Positions 1 to 11,644 of a stretch of DNA of 64,000 bases are shown here, one piece after another. The stretch lies in the NCBI GenBank assembly GCA_001643675.2, contig LSRY02000060.1:85001-149000 (forward strand), read 5' to 3'. The notes below the pieces were generated by a model that did no database searches, was not told the origin of the DNA, and saw only the letters and a list, made by a program, of their open reading frames with translations. This DNA comes from Monocercomonoides exilis. Its lineage: Eukaryota > Preaxostyla > Oxymonadida > Polymastigidae. The position numbers were made by a program, and so were the translations under genes. Positions within the stretch are counted from its first letter, which is position 1. Each line of letters starts with the position of its first letter.

Positions 1-706
1 AATAAATTAAAACCATCTCCAACACACAAATCTCTTCTTCTTATGGACAACCACCGAACACATTTCGACTAGGACGTTTCAAAAATTGGAAAAGATAAAT
101 GAATTATTCTTAAAATTCTTCCCTCCAAACATGACACATCTTCCACAACCATGCGATTCGTGTGTGTTTTCTCAATTGAAAAATACTCTTTACAACAAGT
201 TTTGTACACCAAACCCGTTTTCAATGAGCCGTTACAGATCTTCGTTAGCAGAAGCACTTCCTGATGCAGCTGCAACTGCATCAGCTCCATCAACCATTCG
301 ATCCTCTTTCATATAAACAGGTGTTTGGCCTATTATATCAGCTCATGTGTTGGAAAGGATAACAGGATCTCCCCAAACAGATAGCAACACATAATCTTCA
401 TCGTGCGTTTGAACTTCTCAATGGAAAGAAAAACTTCTTGGAGAATTTTCTCCGAAAAAGGAAACGCGAAAAAATGAAAATCAACAAGAAAGAAATTACG
501 AGTCTTCCATAAAAGAGCAATCTTCATCCATCGATACATCTTCTTCATCTTCTCAGCCTCAAGCAATTAAGAAAATTTTGGACGGACATTCTGAAAATAA
601 AATAACAACAAACAAAAAATCGCTTGATGAATTAGAGGATCAAATAAAGGATACGTTGAATCATTTGCTTTATCAACAAAATCAATATGAACTAGCAAAA
701 ATTTAA
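1..706 (+). pseudogene. pogo-like DDE_1 transposase, 3' relic
   Basis: Decayed C-terminal half of a DDE_1 (pogo/Tigger type) transposase, cut by the window edge. Near position 40 the frame reads LLLMDNHRTH, the usual second-aspartate block. After a stop and a frameshift it continues with FPPNMTHLPQPCDSCVFSQL, the PxxTHxxQPxD block that carries the third acid, then a helical stretch and a TGVWPI motif typical of the family C-terminus. A Ser/acid-rich tail ends in TAA at 704-706. There are at least three disruptions: a TAG and TGA near 80-105, a TAA after RSSFI at 314-316, and a shift near 405-440. It is a different subtype from the two TA-flanked elements elsewhere in the window. Family assignment is from motif recognition; inactivity is seen directly. 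Confidence 0.7.
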
Positions 707-1628
707 AAAAAACCAGACAAAAGATAAAAAACGTTCACCAAAACATTCCAGAAAAGAACTTCGTTGCTTTACAAAAGAGAACGATCAGAAACATCTTAGC
801 AAAGTGATTTGAAGGAATAGAAAAAAAATCCTCATTCGCAATGATGATAATTAAGGAACAGCTAAAAATGCTCACAAAGTTTAGGTTGAAAAATTCTTGA
901 AGCCTCCAAGATTGCTTTCACCTGTTTGTTGCAAGAAAGAAAAGGAAATCAGAGAAAAATATTATGAAAAATTGAAAATTACGAAATAATATTATCGAAA
1001 AACGTTTATAACAATATTCTCATAACGAGAGTTGCTTTTGATAAGCTTTTCTTTTCTGTTTATTCTTTCATTCCATCTTTTCATTCATGCAAAAGAAACA
1101 GAAAGAGCAATAGAGGAATCTTTCACAAGTTTATATTCAAAAAATCGAATTTCAAAAGAAAATTGCAACGGATTTGAAAATTTTATATAATTTGATCAAA
1201 GACTTTTGAAAGGCCATGAGTGTCAAGTTTTGCATGGGGAAATCATTTTTAAAGAAATCAGGTTAATCAATACCAAAAAATGAAAGTCTCAGTCAAACGA
1301 GTGATTCAGAAAAGTTAAGAAAATGGATCTGGCTTTGCACTTGGATCGGGAAAAGCACCCACTGTTTGCTGTTTTCTGTCATTCAATAAATCTTTCTTTG
1401 TTCTTTTTGTATGGAATGGAAAATGGATGTTCATTCGAAACTTTATCGTAAATTAATCTCTTCCTTCAAATTATATTTCTTGTAATTGTTGAAATCAATC
1501 GTTTCACCAGAAGAAAAAAAAATTTTTTTTTAAGCATAACGAATTGAAAAATTGTTTTTTATCAAAAAATCAAATTATCTTTAAATATGTTTAAAAAACA
1601 TAATTATTGTTTAAAGGAACTTGTTATA
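707..1628. other. Non-coding AT-rich stretch
   Basis: No convincing gene. The sequence is AT-rich with many stops in all frames. It lies between the pogo-like relic and the TA-flanked transposon and may hold unrecognisable transposon remains. Confidence 0.5.
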
Positions 1629-3686
1629 GGGTCAGTTATTTATCGTGACCTTTTTTTTAACGGTGCCGAAATATTTAAATATAAAATTAAAATTCCCACT
1701 TTTAATATATTTATTAACATTATCAGTTTATAAGCAAACCCTGAAAATTTAGATGATTTCATTTGAATACGAAGCCTATTTCCATTGGGGGGGGGGGAGA
1801 TGGAGGGGTGAATCCCTTCCATCGAAAAAAATAAATAAATAGGTGGGTGACAAGGGGTATAAAACCATTTAAATTCGTATTGAATGTAAATAAAAATTTT
1901 ATTTCAATGAAAATTGAAAATTTAAATTAATAAATTAATAAATTGGACTTAAGATCATAACCATAATAAAAAAATGAAAATTGCTGTGGAACAAAAGAGA
2001 ATTGCTGGACAAAGGAAATTACGTGCTGTAATGAAATCTTTCGATTACAGAAGGATTGACAATCGGCTGGAACGGATAGCGCGCATTGTGGTTGATGGAG
2101 TTGTCAGGATAACAGACGCTATATACTCCATGGAATTCTCACGAAAAAGGATCAAAAACGCTGTTCGGGCGCTGAGAAGCAAAAGGGTGGTTTCAAAAGT
2201 TGGAAGACCGCAATTTGTTATAGGAGACAAAGAACAAATTGTGTTGGATGAAATTACCATTGAATCAAGATGTGGAAGCTGTTTGCCTTTTTGGAAAGTT
2301 CGCGAACTGGTTCGAAGTTCTTTAATTATTAATAATTCTAATAAATATATTCGATGGATATTGTGATTAATGATACAGATGACGAAGACGCCAAATTCAT
2401 TAACATTTCAATGGAAACGGCTTGCCAATTTGTGAAGCGCCATCCAGAGCTGAAGAGAAGTTCGCCGAAAAATGTTGATGTTAATCGCCTTGCGGTGTCG
2501 TGCCAAAGTGTTCTGCAGCCCTGGTATTCATTATTGGACGGTCTGCATGAAAAAAATGAATACTGCAAAAAACTAATATTCAACATGGATGAGTCATTAA
2601 TGAGAGTTCCAGCCACTTCAAAGCTGAACATGGTTCATCCAAAAAATGAAAATCCAGGATTTTTCAAAGAACTACCTGAAATGACAAATTCTTCTCTTGT
2701 TGCTGCTGTGGCTGCTGATGAATTTGCACTTCCTTTTGCGATTCAATGGCCTAGCAAGAGTCTTCCTGATGAAATGAAGACGCTGCTGTCAGAGACTCTG
2801 GATATCTGGCCGAACGGAAGTGGTTGGATGGGCTGCAATCAATTCAAAAAGAACGCACTTACAACACTTCTTCAAGGAATTATCGATCGCAGAAAGCGCA
2901 TGTCACTGGAAAACTCTCGCTGCTTGTTTCTCATCGACTCATCCATTTCTCGAGCAGATCCTACGATCTGGAGAGAACTTCAAAAAGAAAATATCGACGT
3001 CGTCACCTTCATTCCTCACAGCACACATATCGCACAGCCTCTTGACAGAAAAGTCTTCGCTGTTCTCTAAACATAACTGCAAACAAAATGTGATCCTCCA
3101 TTTTCGTGGACATCTTCATTAAAAAGAACAACTCTTGTAGATGTTCTCCCTTAAGCAATTCATTACGCCCTCTCACCTGCTGTCATTAAAAAAGCCTTCG
3201 CAACGAGTGGAGTTCTTCATAACGAATCTGGGCCGATTCTCATGAAGCCTCCAGAAACATCGGAATATCAATTTTCAACTCATTCAAACAGATTCGACTT
3301 CTATGGCAAGTTAATTACTGATGAGAAGCTGCTGAATGATTGGAGTGAACATTTAGGAATTAAAGAAGAAGAAAAAGTTGAAAAAGAAGAAAAAGTTGAC
3401 GATGAAAAGAATTCTTCTAAAGAAATGAAAAAAGAAGAGCAAAAAGACGATAATGAGTTTGAATCTTTGGTTGAAATGAAAAAAATAAAGAGAAAATTTG
3501 AAGTGAAAGAAGATGATCATGAAAATGAAAAGGAAGAAATCAATGGAATTGAAAGAAAAAAAGGAAAAAGAAAAGTTATTCGAAAATTTATTTCGTCATT
3601 TATGTTTTTTTTATTTTTACAAAATTTTTTTTCACATCAAAAAAAAGGTCCCAATAAAAAAAAGGGTCCCGATAAATAACTGACCC
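1629..3686 (+). mobile_element. DDE_1 DNA transposon with TIRs and TA duplication (dead copy)
   Basis: The left end begins GGGTCAGTTATTTATCG and the right end is its reverse complement. Both ends have a subterminal box (GGTCCC/GGGTCCC followed by a T/A run). The dinucleotide TA is present immediately outside both ends (1627-1628 and 3687-3688), as expected of the Tc1/mariner/pogo superfamily. The 2058-bp element carries one spliced transposase gene, now broken. Its terminal layout of a doubled box separated by an A/T run matches the second element at 37187-39203, so the two are one family with diverged ends. Confidence 0.85.
1974..3679 (+). pseudogene. DDE_1 transposase, broken
   Basis: Two-exon transposase. 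Exon 1 (1974-2309) encodes a basic helix-turn-helix-like N-terminus with a KVGRPQF motif. Exon 2 (from about 2354) encodes the DDE domain: NMDES (first acid), CLFLIDSSISRADP (second) and PHSTHIAQPLDRKVFAVL (third). The predicted intron, 2310-2353, is 44 nt, the same length as in the paralogous element at 37187-39203, but it ends in CG instead of AG. The frame is lost again at the TAA near 3068, and recognisable C-terminal sequence resumes in another frame (SPAVIKKAFATSGVL, then the Lys/Glu-rich tail from 3242). Inactivity follows from the lost acceptor, the stop and the frameshift. Confidence 0.8.
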
Positions 3687-3688
3687 TA

Positions 3689-4154
3689 CATGATTTTGTA
3701 GAACAAAGATTTATCTTTTTGTTTGATTATCAATGTTGTCTTTTTAACTTTAATTGAGATGTATTTGTTTAATATTTAAAAATTATTCGTTTGAAATAAT
3801 GAAGATTGATGTATTAAATGCGTTTGAAAAAATCAATGATGTTTAATAATGTTATACATACATATTGATAATAAAAATAATTATAATAAAGCTAATGAAA
3901 ATAAAATTCAAAATCAAAACAGAATCTGTGTAGAAATATTATGAATAATAATAATAATAATAATAATTATCGTAACTTAATTCTTGCGTTTCACCATCGC
4001 TTCAAATTAAAGCAACCTTCTTATTCCGATTACACATTTATACATCGTCTCAAAAGGAATAATTTTCGAACTCAAAAAAAAAAAAAAAATAAAAGTGAAA
4101 AAAAAAAAGGGAAAAAAAAAAAAATAAAAGCTTTAATGTGAATTAAGAAAATAA
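3689..4154. other. Intergenic, A-rich
   Basis: No gene seen. Contains an (AAT)n run at 3941-3966 and A-runs at 4074-4125. It is the 3' flank of the Pmp-like gene on the minus strand. Confidence 0.5.
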
Positions 4155-7137
4155 CTAATACTTAGAAAGACGATTATAGTCTCTCTTTTTTCGACGAACA
4201 CAAAAGATAATGATAAATGTTCCAACACAAATTACAGCGACAAAAGCAATTACAATCAGAACTATTGCAAAAGTTGGAAACATTTCTTTTGCAATAAAAA
4301 TTTTCACTCCGTCCGACCAGCTTTCGCCTCCATCAACAGAAACATGTAAAATCACAAACAATGGATTTGAATCTTCAAAATTCGAAATATCTATTTCTCC
4401 TTTTGAATAAAATTTAAATTGAGAAGTGCTGTTTGACTCCTTCTTTGATTCCAATTCAACTGAAATTCCTTCTTTTGAGTTTTCATCTGTTCGCTCGCTT
4501 TTCCCAATCCACAAAACTGGTGTTTTTAAAGGATACAAGTAATAACCTTTGAATTCTATTTGTGGAAAAAGCAATGGCTTCTTTCGCAATATAGAAGAAT
4601 AGTTTGGTTCGATGCGCGTTGCTGGGAAGAATTCGCATTTTAATGCTTGAGTGCTTGACGTTGAATGTCTTTTGCAGCTTTCATCGCACAGCCACTGCGG
4701 GCGAACATTATTTGGGTTTGTAACATCAATCAGCGAGGTTTCACAAGAAATGTCAACTAAAACAAACATGTTATCGTCATCTTTCTCAATGTTATTCATG
4801 AACATGTCATTATCGCTTTTAACTTTTGAACCTTTCGCTGCATAAATTGCTGCATGAGTATTGTTTGAATATTCTGTAGACGAAGAAGAAAGAAGGTACT
4901 CGCTTTGTTCATCTGATACAGCTGAGATTTCCAAGTCATTCGCTCCAGCAATCGATATTGCGCTTCCACAAGGCATCACAGGCCAGTCATATGCATTTGT
5001 TGAAACTGAACTATTGCTTTCAATTTTCGCTTTGCATTCGTTTAATGAAAATTTGGAATTTGTTATTGAATGCAAATATCTAGCTTCATTCTTCAACATT
5101 TTTCATCTCTGAATCGCAGTTTCGCTGTGAAAACATATTTCGCTGTTGCTAGCTGAATTTCTGTTCTTCTTCTCGCGAATCATAAGTGCTCCTCCGTCTG
5201 TGCTTGCTTTGTTTCCAGTAAAATTGCTTTTGTCTATCGATAACTTCTTTCGCTGTGTTCCGTCGCACTCAAACGTTTCAAGAAAGATGGCTCCTCCTTC
5301 TGCGGCTAAGCAATTGGAGATGCTGCAACCGATAATACATATCGAAATATATGAATCAGAAGAAGGTAAATTGTGAGAAATAGTTGAGTCAGGACAAGTC
5401 ATAAAATTTGAGGTATTTTTCGGAATATAATCTGCAACAAAAATTGCTTCTCCGCGTCCGCTTTTATCGGTATTTCCAACTTGAATAGCTGTGCATTTTT
5501 CAATTGTAACATCTCTTAATTCAACTGATTTTACATCCAGATTCACAAAGATAGCGCCTCCACTCGCTCCGTTTAGCGAAATTAACTTTGTGCAATTTAG
5601 AAACAACAAATCTGCGCATTCAATAACAACTCCGCCACTACGTTCGTCTGCAAGTGAGGTATGGTTCGCAATAACAACATTATCACCGTAATATCCCACT
5701 GTCAAATTCACGTTCTTCACTTTTCGTGCAAATATCATGGCACCAGAATTGTTTGGCTCATCTTTTTGTGAATGCTCACAATTTTTTTCGTTCCCTTCCA
5801 TTTTGCATTCTAATATTTTCAGCAAAGTCATCTCGTTTTGCCAATCTGCAATTGGTTCAGCTGCTACGCATCCTCCATCAGCCCCAAAACAATTCTCAAA
5901 AGAACAGCTGGAAATTGTCGTTTCATCAACGTCGGAACAAATGATTCCAGCGCTTGCAAGATTTGATGCCAGGTTCTTAAAAGAGCATCCCGCAACATCA
6001 AACTTGCTGAACCCCACAACATGCAAAAACACCTTTGAAACTTTTTCGTCCTTTTTCACCGCTTTCCATTCTCCTTCGAAACAGCAGCCCGAAACAAAGC
6101 ATGTTTGACCTTCTTTGATTCCCTTACCAAAAGCATAAAGGGAACTGCTCTGACTTCCGCACACGCCTGTTATGTTGCATTTTTTGCACACAATGGAACG
6201 CCTAGTGTATATGCGCCCACTAAAGTTTTGCTCCATTTTGGTTCTTATTCCTGAATTGCAATCAGAGAAAGTACACTCATATAACTCAATTGGTTTTTCT
6301 TCAGTTGCCATTTCTTCTCTGAATAAAGAAATAAACACTCCAGCTCCTCCTCCACCATCATTCCCCGAAGCTGCTTTTGTATCTCTAAATTCGCAATATT
6401 CAATTGAACATTCAACGACATTTCCGCCAATGAATAGCGCTCCTCCTTGTAACGCTGAGAGATTCTTGAAAACTGTAAACTCTATATATGCAGTGTAGAT
6501 ATCGTCAATGATAAGTCCGGCTCCTTTTCCATCTATGAAGCGATATTCAAAGCATGAATATATTGTTTTTGAATCTTTTTTGCATGAAGATATGAACAGT
6601 GTACTTGTACCATAAATTGACAAGAAGGATTCAATTGCTGGTTCGTTCCCTGTTCCAAGAAAAGTACAGCCCAAGATTTGCACGTATTGAACATTCCTTG
6701 CTTCGAGTATTGGAGATTTAGTAGTTGAAAATTAGCAATTTTTAAAGCTCACTCTTGAAAGAATAAAGAAAATAATATCAAAGAAGGTTTATCTTTTAAA
6801 TAAAAAATGCAAACCTGTGTATCTTATTGAAAGAAAGCAATGGACGAATTTCGTCTTGTGTCGAAAAAATGAAACTCTCATCAGAATTCTGTCTGAAATA
6901 AATATCAACTCCATCATTTTCATGGCTTGATGGCAGTTGTTCATCTTTAACATTTTCAGGAAATATTTCAACTTTTGATTCAGAGTCTAAAATCTCAAAC
7001 AACCCCGCAAATGTTTTACATGGAACCGAAATGTCAGAAAGGCAATCTGCATCATTACCGGAAGAAAATTTCAGCGAAAGAGTTGTCAAATCCATCGTGG
7101 TTAAATGGACAATAAATCCAATTGTTAAAAAAAGCAT
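4155..7137 (-). CDS. Pmp-like beta-helix surface protein, one in-frame TGA
   Basis: Probable type I membrane protein. Exon 1 (7137-6815) starts at the ATG giving MLFLTIGFIVHLTTM, a signal peptide; the longer frame upstream lacks an ATG. It carries the short Cys block (DCLSDISVPCKTF) common at the start of such proteins. An intron at 6814-6697 (GTTTGC...CAAG, phase 2) joins it to exon 2 (6696-4155). Exon 2 has many beta-helix coils of the kind GGALFI, SGGAIFV, EGGAIFL and DGGALMI with Cys/Asn-rich turns, matching polymorphic outer membrane protein repeats. The C-terminus has one hydrophobic segment (AIVLIVIAFVAVICVG) followed by a basic tail (CVRRKKRDYNRLSKY), a classic stop-transfer anchor. 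A single TGA at 5105-5103 interrupts the frame; the same frame resumes at once and stays open for 314 codons. It may be a recent pseudogene, a polymorphic allele or a sequence error. Function (surface adhesion or sensing) is inferred only. Confidence 0.75.
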
Positions 7138-7477
7138 TAAATCACTCAAATGATTTTGATATATATTCTACGCAAGCTAAATTAATGAACCATTATAGCG
7201 TGATTTTCAAAGATTTTTTTAACGTTGAATCCCACCCATTTTATTTTAATAAAATTTCTAAACGTATTTTGATAATTTCCTAACTGGTAATCAAGATTGT
7301 GAATAATAACAATTATTAAATTATAATATGAATGTTGTATTCTATTTTTTAAATTTTTTCTTAATGATAATTGATATTTTCATATGATAATGTGTAACAA
7401 AAGTTCATTAAATATAATTAAAAAAAAATAAATTTTAATCACAGATTTAAATAATTTTTCTATTCTTTTCTTTCATT

Positions 7478-7479
<2 letters not shown>
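7138..7479. other. 5' flank of the Pmp-like gene
   Basis: AT-rich, no ORF of note. It should contain the promoter of the minus-strand Pmp-like gene, but I cannot define a motif. Confidence 0.4.

Positions 7480-7531
<52 letters not shown>
7480..7531. repeat. Poly-T tract (52 nt)
   Basis: An uninterrupted T run directly adjoining the foldback MITE at 7541. No retroelement coding sequence is attached to it. Confidence 0.95.
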
Positions 7532-7532
<1 letters not shown>

Positions 7533-7540
7533 GAAAAATT

Positions 7541-7887
7541 CAGATACTGTATAAAATACCTATCATCGCACAAAACAACGGACAAGATCGATAATAAATA
7601 TATGCAAACTCATTTGATATACAAATCTTTCAAAATAGCTCCATTTGTGTTTACAGAAAATTATTTAAAAAATCTCGGAGAAACTCAAAATCATATTTCT
7701 CCGAGAAATAAATAATAATTTTGTGTGAGCACAAATGGAGCTATTTTGAAAGATTTGTATATCAAATGAGTTTGCATTGTTGAGATATATTTTGAGGAAA
7801 ATTACCAGAATTATTACTCTTGCGGTTATTGAGATATCGATCTTGTCAGGTATTTTGTGCGATGTCAGGTATTTTATGCGATATCTG
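7541..7887. repeat. Foldback MITE with long terminal inverted repeats
   Basis: The outer arms 7541-7593 and about 7834-7887 are imperfect inverted repeats (CAGATAxxG...CGATATCTG) containing tandem ATCGCAYAAAATACC units. The inner arms 7603-7652 and 7728-7776 are nearly perfect inverted repeats. The loop holds a further small hairpin (CTCGGAGAAA / TTTCTCCGAG, about 7675-7706). It has no coding capacity. The outer-arm sequence recurs as a 57-bp copy at 59601-59657. Confidence 0.85.
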
Positions 7888-9235
7888 TATATGGTATTCA
7901 TTGAAATAGAATAAAATTTATATGGCATGATTTCATTTATTATATAACTGTTTTTTATGATAATGATTTTGTGTGGAAACGTTTTCTCATGAAATCGAAA
8001 TAATTTGAAAAATCTTATTTTTCAAATTATTAATGGGATACGATCAAAATAATTATTATTGTTGTTAAAAATCATAAAACCGAGATCCGGTTGTGCAAAA
8101 GATAAAAAAACGTTTTCAATGATTGAGATGTTTATTTAGGAAATGGAAAGGTGAAAATTGCTTCGGGATACATCCTTCTTATGAAATTGGAATAAAGAAA
8201 AATAAAAAAATAGTATTTATTATTTTTGTCAAAAACATATTTCCTCAAACTTTTTTCACACAGCACGTGCTTTAAACAACATATATAATTAGAATATAGT
8301 GTTATTAGTGAAATTTGCAAAATGCTATATTGCACTATTATACCCATTTGAGTGATGTTTTTCAAAAATAGGATCAAAAATTTAAAAAATTGATTCATTG
8401 ATTTTTTTTATAAAAAAAAAGTCTTCTTTGAGAAATAATATATTATTGATTAAAAAAATGGGGCAAAATATTTTGCTCCAAGCATTTTCATTGAAAAATT
8501 ATAAACTTTTCATTGAATATTTTTTATCAAAAAATATTATAAAAATGGTTCTATTTTTTTGACAAATTCAGAATGTCACAAAACTTTTTGTTTTAATTTC
8601 AACGATGTCTGTTTACGGATATGTAAATCCAAATTTTTTAGAAATCTGAGACAGCGAAACAAAGTTAGAAGCGAAACATTTTTTTCATGCTTTGTGCATA
8701 AAAAGCTTGAATGTCCGTATTTTCCCCCAAATAACATGAAATTTTCTGAAATCCATTCTCGAAATTAATTAATATTTACAGTTATAAATTATTTTCGAAA
8801 TTGAAATATCCATTTTCGAATTTGAATTATTCTTTTTCGAAATTGAATAACGATTGGTGTATATTCGAAAAAAATTTTCATAAAAAAGGCAGTTTTGGTT
8901 ATATTTTTGTTATTTAAATATGACATTTTAAAGGGAAAAATGGATTATGAATATAACCGATCTTCAGTTGGGGCAAAATATTTGAATCAATGAAAAATAT
9001 AATAATTTGTTCCAAACAATTTCTGCAATTGAAAAATTGAAATTCTGGCATTATCGTGCCAAATGAAACATAGAAATATAAAAAGCTTGAGAAAAATATT
9101 TGTTTGAGGAGAATGTGACTAAATTTTCATTGCAAAAAATTTCTTCCCACTTTATATGATAAGAAAAAATTCGAAAATAACTCCTATTAAGGTAAAATGA
9201 TCAATGGGACTATTTTTTTCCAGTTCACCCGGAAA
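7888..9235. other. Gene-free AT-rich region
   Basis: No supported gene. Short ORFs here have no coding character. Several runs such as 'ttcgaaattgaa' recur at 8760-8850 as a diffuse low-complexity patch. Confidence 0.5.
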
Positions 9236-9361
9236 AGCACATGACGTTATCTCTGCTTCAGCTACAATTCTCTGTGCAGCAGCATCGTTTGTACTCGTTT
9301 ATTATCCTTCTTATTGAAGCACTTTTCCACACAAACTGAACATGACGTTTTGACAATTAGA
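9236..9361 (+). promoter_or_regulatory. Conserved 5' flank of helical-family copy 1
   Basis: This segment upstream of the copy-1 ATG is clearly similar, in reverse orientation, to 53281-53450 upstream of copy 5. Shared blocks include TGACGTTTTG plus CAATT about 10-25 nt before the ATG, and GAAGCACTTTTCC. TGACGT occurs twice here (near 9242 and 9343). Conservation may simply reflect duplication of the whole unit, but it marks the likely promoter. Confidence 0.45.
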
Positions 9362-10821
9362 ATGAAACAGGGTTCTGCAAAATTGACCAAAGACGAAAAC
9401 CGAGAAACGGCTATTACGTATATGTTTACAAGTTTGTTCATCTTCCCTTTTGATTTAATTGCTGTGAAATTTCGTGTATTTTAATGAATTTTTTCAATCT
9501 TATCAGAATTGTTTTCCGAACTGGAATATTGCATCGAAGATGAGCAAAAGCAGAAAATAAAAGAGATGAATGAAGTAATGGAACAGATGGATAAAGATGA
9601 ATTAAAATCAGTTTTCACGAAAGAACTGTTTGACAAAATATCCAAAATGATCGTAGAAAAGAAAATTTCAGTGGAAAAAGCCATTCTGGTGTTGAAACAC
9701 ATGGGATATTTGAAAATGCTGAAAAGCATTAGCAGCTTAAGGAATGGTGCATGTATATTGTGCGCGCGATTTGAGATTATGATTGAAAAAGAAGAGAAGA
9801 AAAAAAAAGAAAAGGATGAAAATCTGCTGATTGATCTTTACGAATGCTGCCTTTTGCTTGAAGATGGAATCGTTTCGAAATTGTTGCAAGTCTGTGTGCC
9901 TTGTCTTCTGAAAGCTGCATTGAAGAAAGAGGAAAACGAGGAAACGCAAAAAGAAGTGGAAACGGCTTTGTTGGCATTGAGTTGCATTGATGAATATACT
10001 GTATGAGCATTTCTATTTCCTTTTTGATATTATTGTTTTTTCACTTGTTTTTTTGCAAGAGAATAAAAAAAAAGCTGTATTTAAATGAGATCAAGGAGAT
10101 AATCCAATATCATCAGGAGCACCACAACTTAACACAACTTGCTTATCAGTCAGCGTGGAAGTTTTTGATATACAGGCTTTATTATGAAAGAAGTTTGGAA
10201 GATGTTGTTGTAAACGAGCTTCATTTTATGAGGGAAGCAATAAAGGAACTGAAAGAGCTGATGAAATGTATTGATGATAAGAGAAAAGACGAAAAAAGAA
10301 TAAAAGAAACAAATGTGAATGAAATGATAAGGAAATGGCTGGAATATATTAGGGGTCTTCATTGCTTCTTCCGTTTCCACGACAAAGAGAAAGTCGATTT
10401 GACTGGGTGCATTGTTAAGCTTTGCAGGGCAACAAGAGATGGGCACACAGAATTTACTCAATTTTGTTTGACATTTTTTGATAATATTGTCAGTGACCTG
10501 CTGGTTTTATCTGTTGATGTATTGCTGCAGAACAATATTTTTGATCTTTTTATGGAAGAAATTCAAAAAGCATCGCTTGAAGACAAGATTGTGTGGAACA
10601 GTTTGCGAATATTTATTGAAATTTCAAGAAGATTGAGGAGAAATATGTATCTCAGAGCAGAAGAAGCTAAAAGAAAGATTACAATAAGGGGGTTGCTTGA
10701 AAAGATGGAAGAAGAAGGATATGAAGATACCATCACAAGCTTTCGTGTGCTAATTCCTTTTTTTGACAAAAAATTTTGTCGACTGTCGTTGGACATTAAT
10801 GATTATTTTGTGAATATTTAA
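9362..10821 (+). CDS. Helical multigene family protein, copy 1
   Basis: Unidentified three-exon gene with a product of about 441 aa. Exons: 9362-9431 (ends phase 1), 9507-10000, 10060-10821. The introns are 75 and 59 nt (A|GTTTGT...TATCAG and GTATGA...GCAAG). The ATG start is chosen because splicing into exon 2 gives the shared FTKLFSELE block. The protein is predicted all-helical and hydrophilic, with no signal peptide or membrane segment. Family blocks are EQKQKIKEMN, ILVLKHMGY, DLYECC, PCLLKAALKKEE, EVETALLALS, IIQYHQEHHNLTQLAYQSAW, NELHFMREA and EKMEEEGYED. Leu-rich helix pairs suggest an ARM/HEAT-like solenoid, but this is inference. Paralogues in the window are at 12252, 16647, 50000, 51787 and 55892. 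Confidence 0.8.
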
Positions 10822-11150
10822 CCAAATTCTTTTCGTTTGATTTTGTGAATGTTTTACAAATTTCTTTTTATTTGATTTTGTGACTTTAACATTATTTTTT
10901 TCTTTTGAAACTGTTTCCTTTATAAGCAAACTGTTATTTGCGTTCTCTTTCAATTGAAAGTTTTTGATGAATTATTTAATGCATAATCAGCTAATGATGT
11001 AAATGTTCGAGGAACCGAGAGATATCGATTTTTGTAACTCAAAAATTATTATTTTTTTCTTTTGTTTGAGTTTTTTTTCTGTTGTAGGAAATAAAAAAAT
11101 TAATGAGTATTTTCAAATGATGTTTTTGCTTTCTTTTTCAAAAAAGAAAA
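10822..11150. other. Intergenic
   Basis: 3' flank of helical-family copy 1. AT-rich, no gene seen. Confidence 0.5.
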
Positions 11151-11501
11151 ATGAAAATTCTTTTCTGTTTGTTCCATCAAGAATCTTCTTTGAATGGATT
11201 ATTGCTCTCCATTTTCTTCAAAAAACAAGTTTCATATTTTTGTCAAATGTTCAATTGTTCAGTTATTGCTTCTTGGATTATCAGGTTTGTTCTGTTAATT
11301 CTCTTTCTTGCTGCATTTTCAATGAATTCAAAAAGGAAAAAAGAGAAGAACGAAATGACAGTTCATGAGAAGAAGGTGAGAGAAATGAAGAGCAAATGTT
11401 TGCGATTGAAAACAGATTTCAGCATCATTTGTGCAGAATTATACAGCAATAAATCTGACAATGAAGAAGAAGCATTACAATGCAATTCAAAAACAGGTTG
11501 A
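11151..11501 (+). CDS. Hypothetical 116-aa ORF with one hydrophobic segment
   Basis: ATG-initiated ORF with a central hydrophobic stretch (IIRFVLLILFLAAFSM) followed by a basic patch (NSKRKKEKNE) and a short acidic C-terminus. I do not recognise it. The first third is itself rich in Phe/Leu/Cys and may be non-coding. It could be a degraded fragment of a larger gene. Confidence 0.2.
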   Translation: MKILFCLFHQESSLNGLLLSIFFKKQVSYFCQMFNCSVIASWIIRFVLLILFLAAFSMNSKRKKEKNEMTVHEKKVREMKSKCLRLKTDFSIICAELYSNKSDNEEEALQCNSKTG

Positions 11502-11644
11502 ATGAAGAAGTTTCATGATTGAATTCTCTTTTTCTCTTTCTCTTTTCTCTTTTCTCTTTTGCTCAAAATCTTTCTTTGTTGTTCAACTGACTATCGTATC
11601 ACTGCTTTTCACATCCAATTCATTCATCGTCTAAAAGCTACAGA

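Noticed and set aside
5103-5105. TGA as a sense codon (alternative genetic code)
   Set aside because: All other gene models here stop normally at TAA, TAG or TGA, and long ORFs avoid all three. One in-frame TGA is not evidence of recoding.
7480-7531. Poly-T, and poly-A at 44487-44530, as tails of non-LTR retrotransposons
   Set aside because: No reverse transcriptase or endonuclease sequence or target-site duplication is visible next to them.
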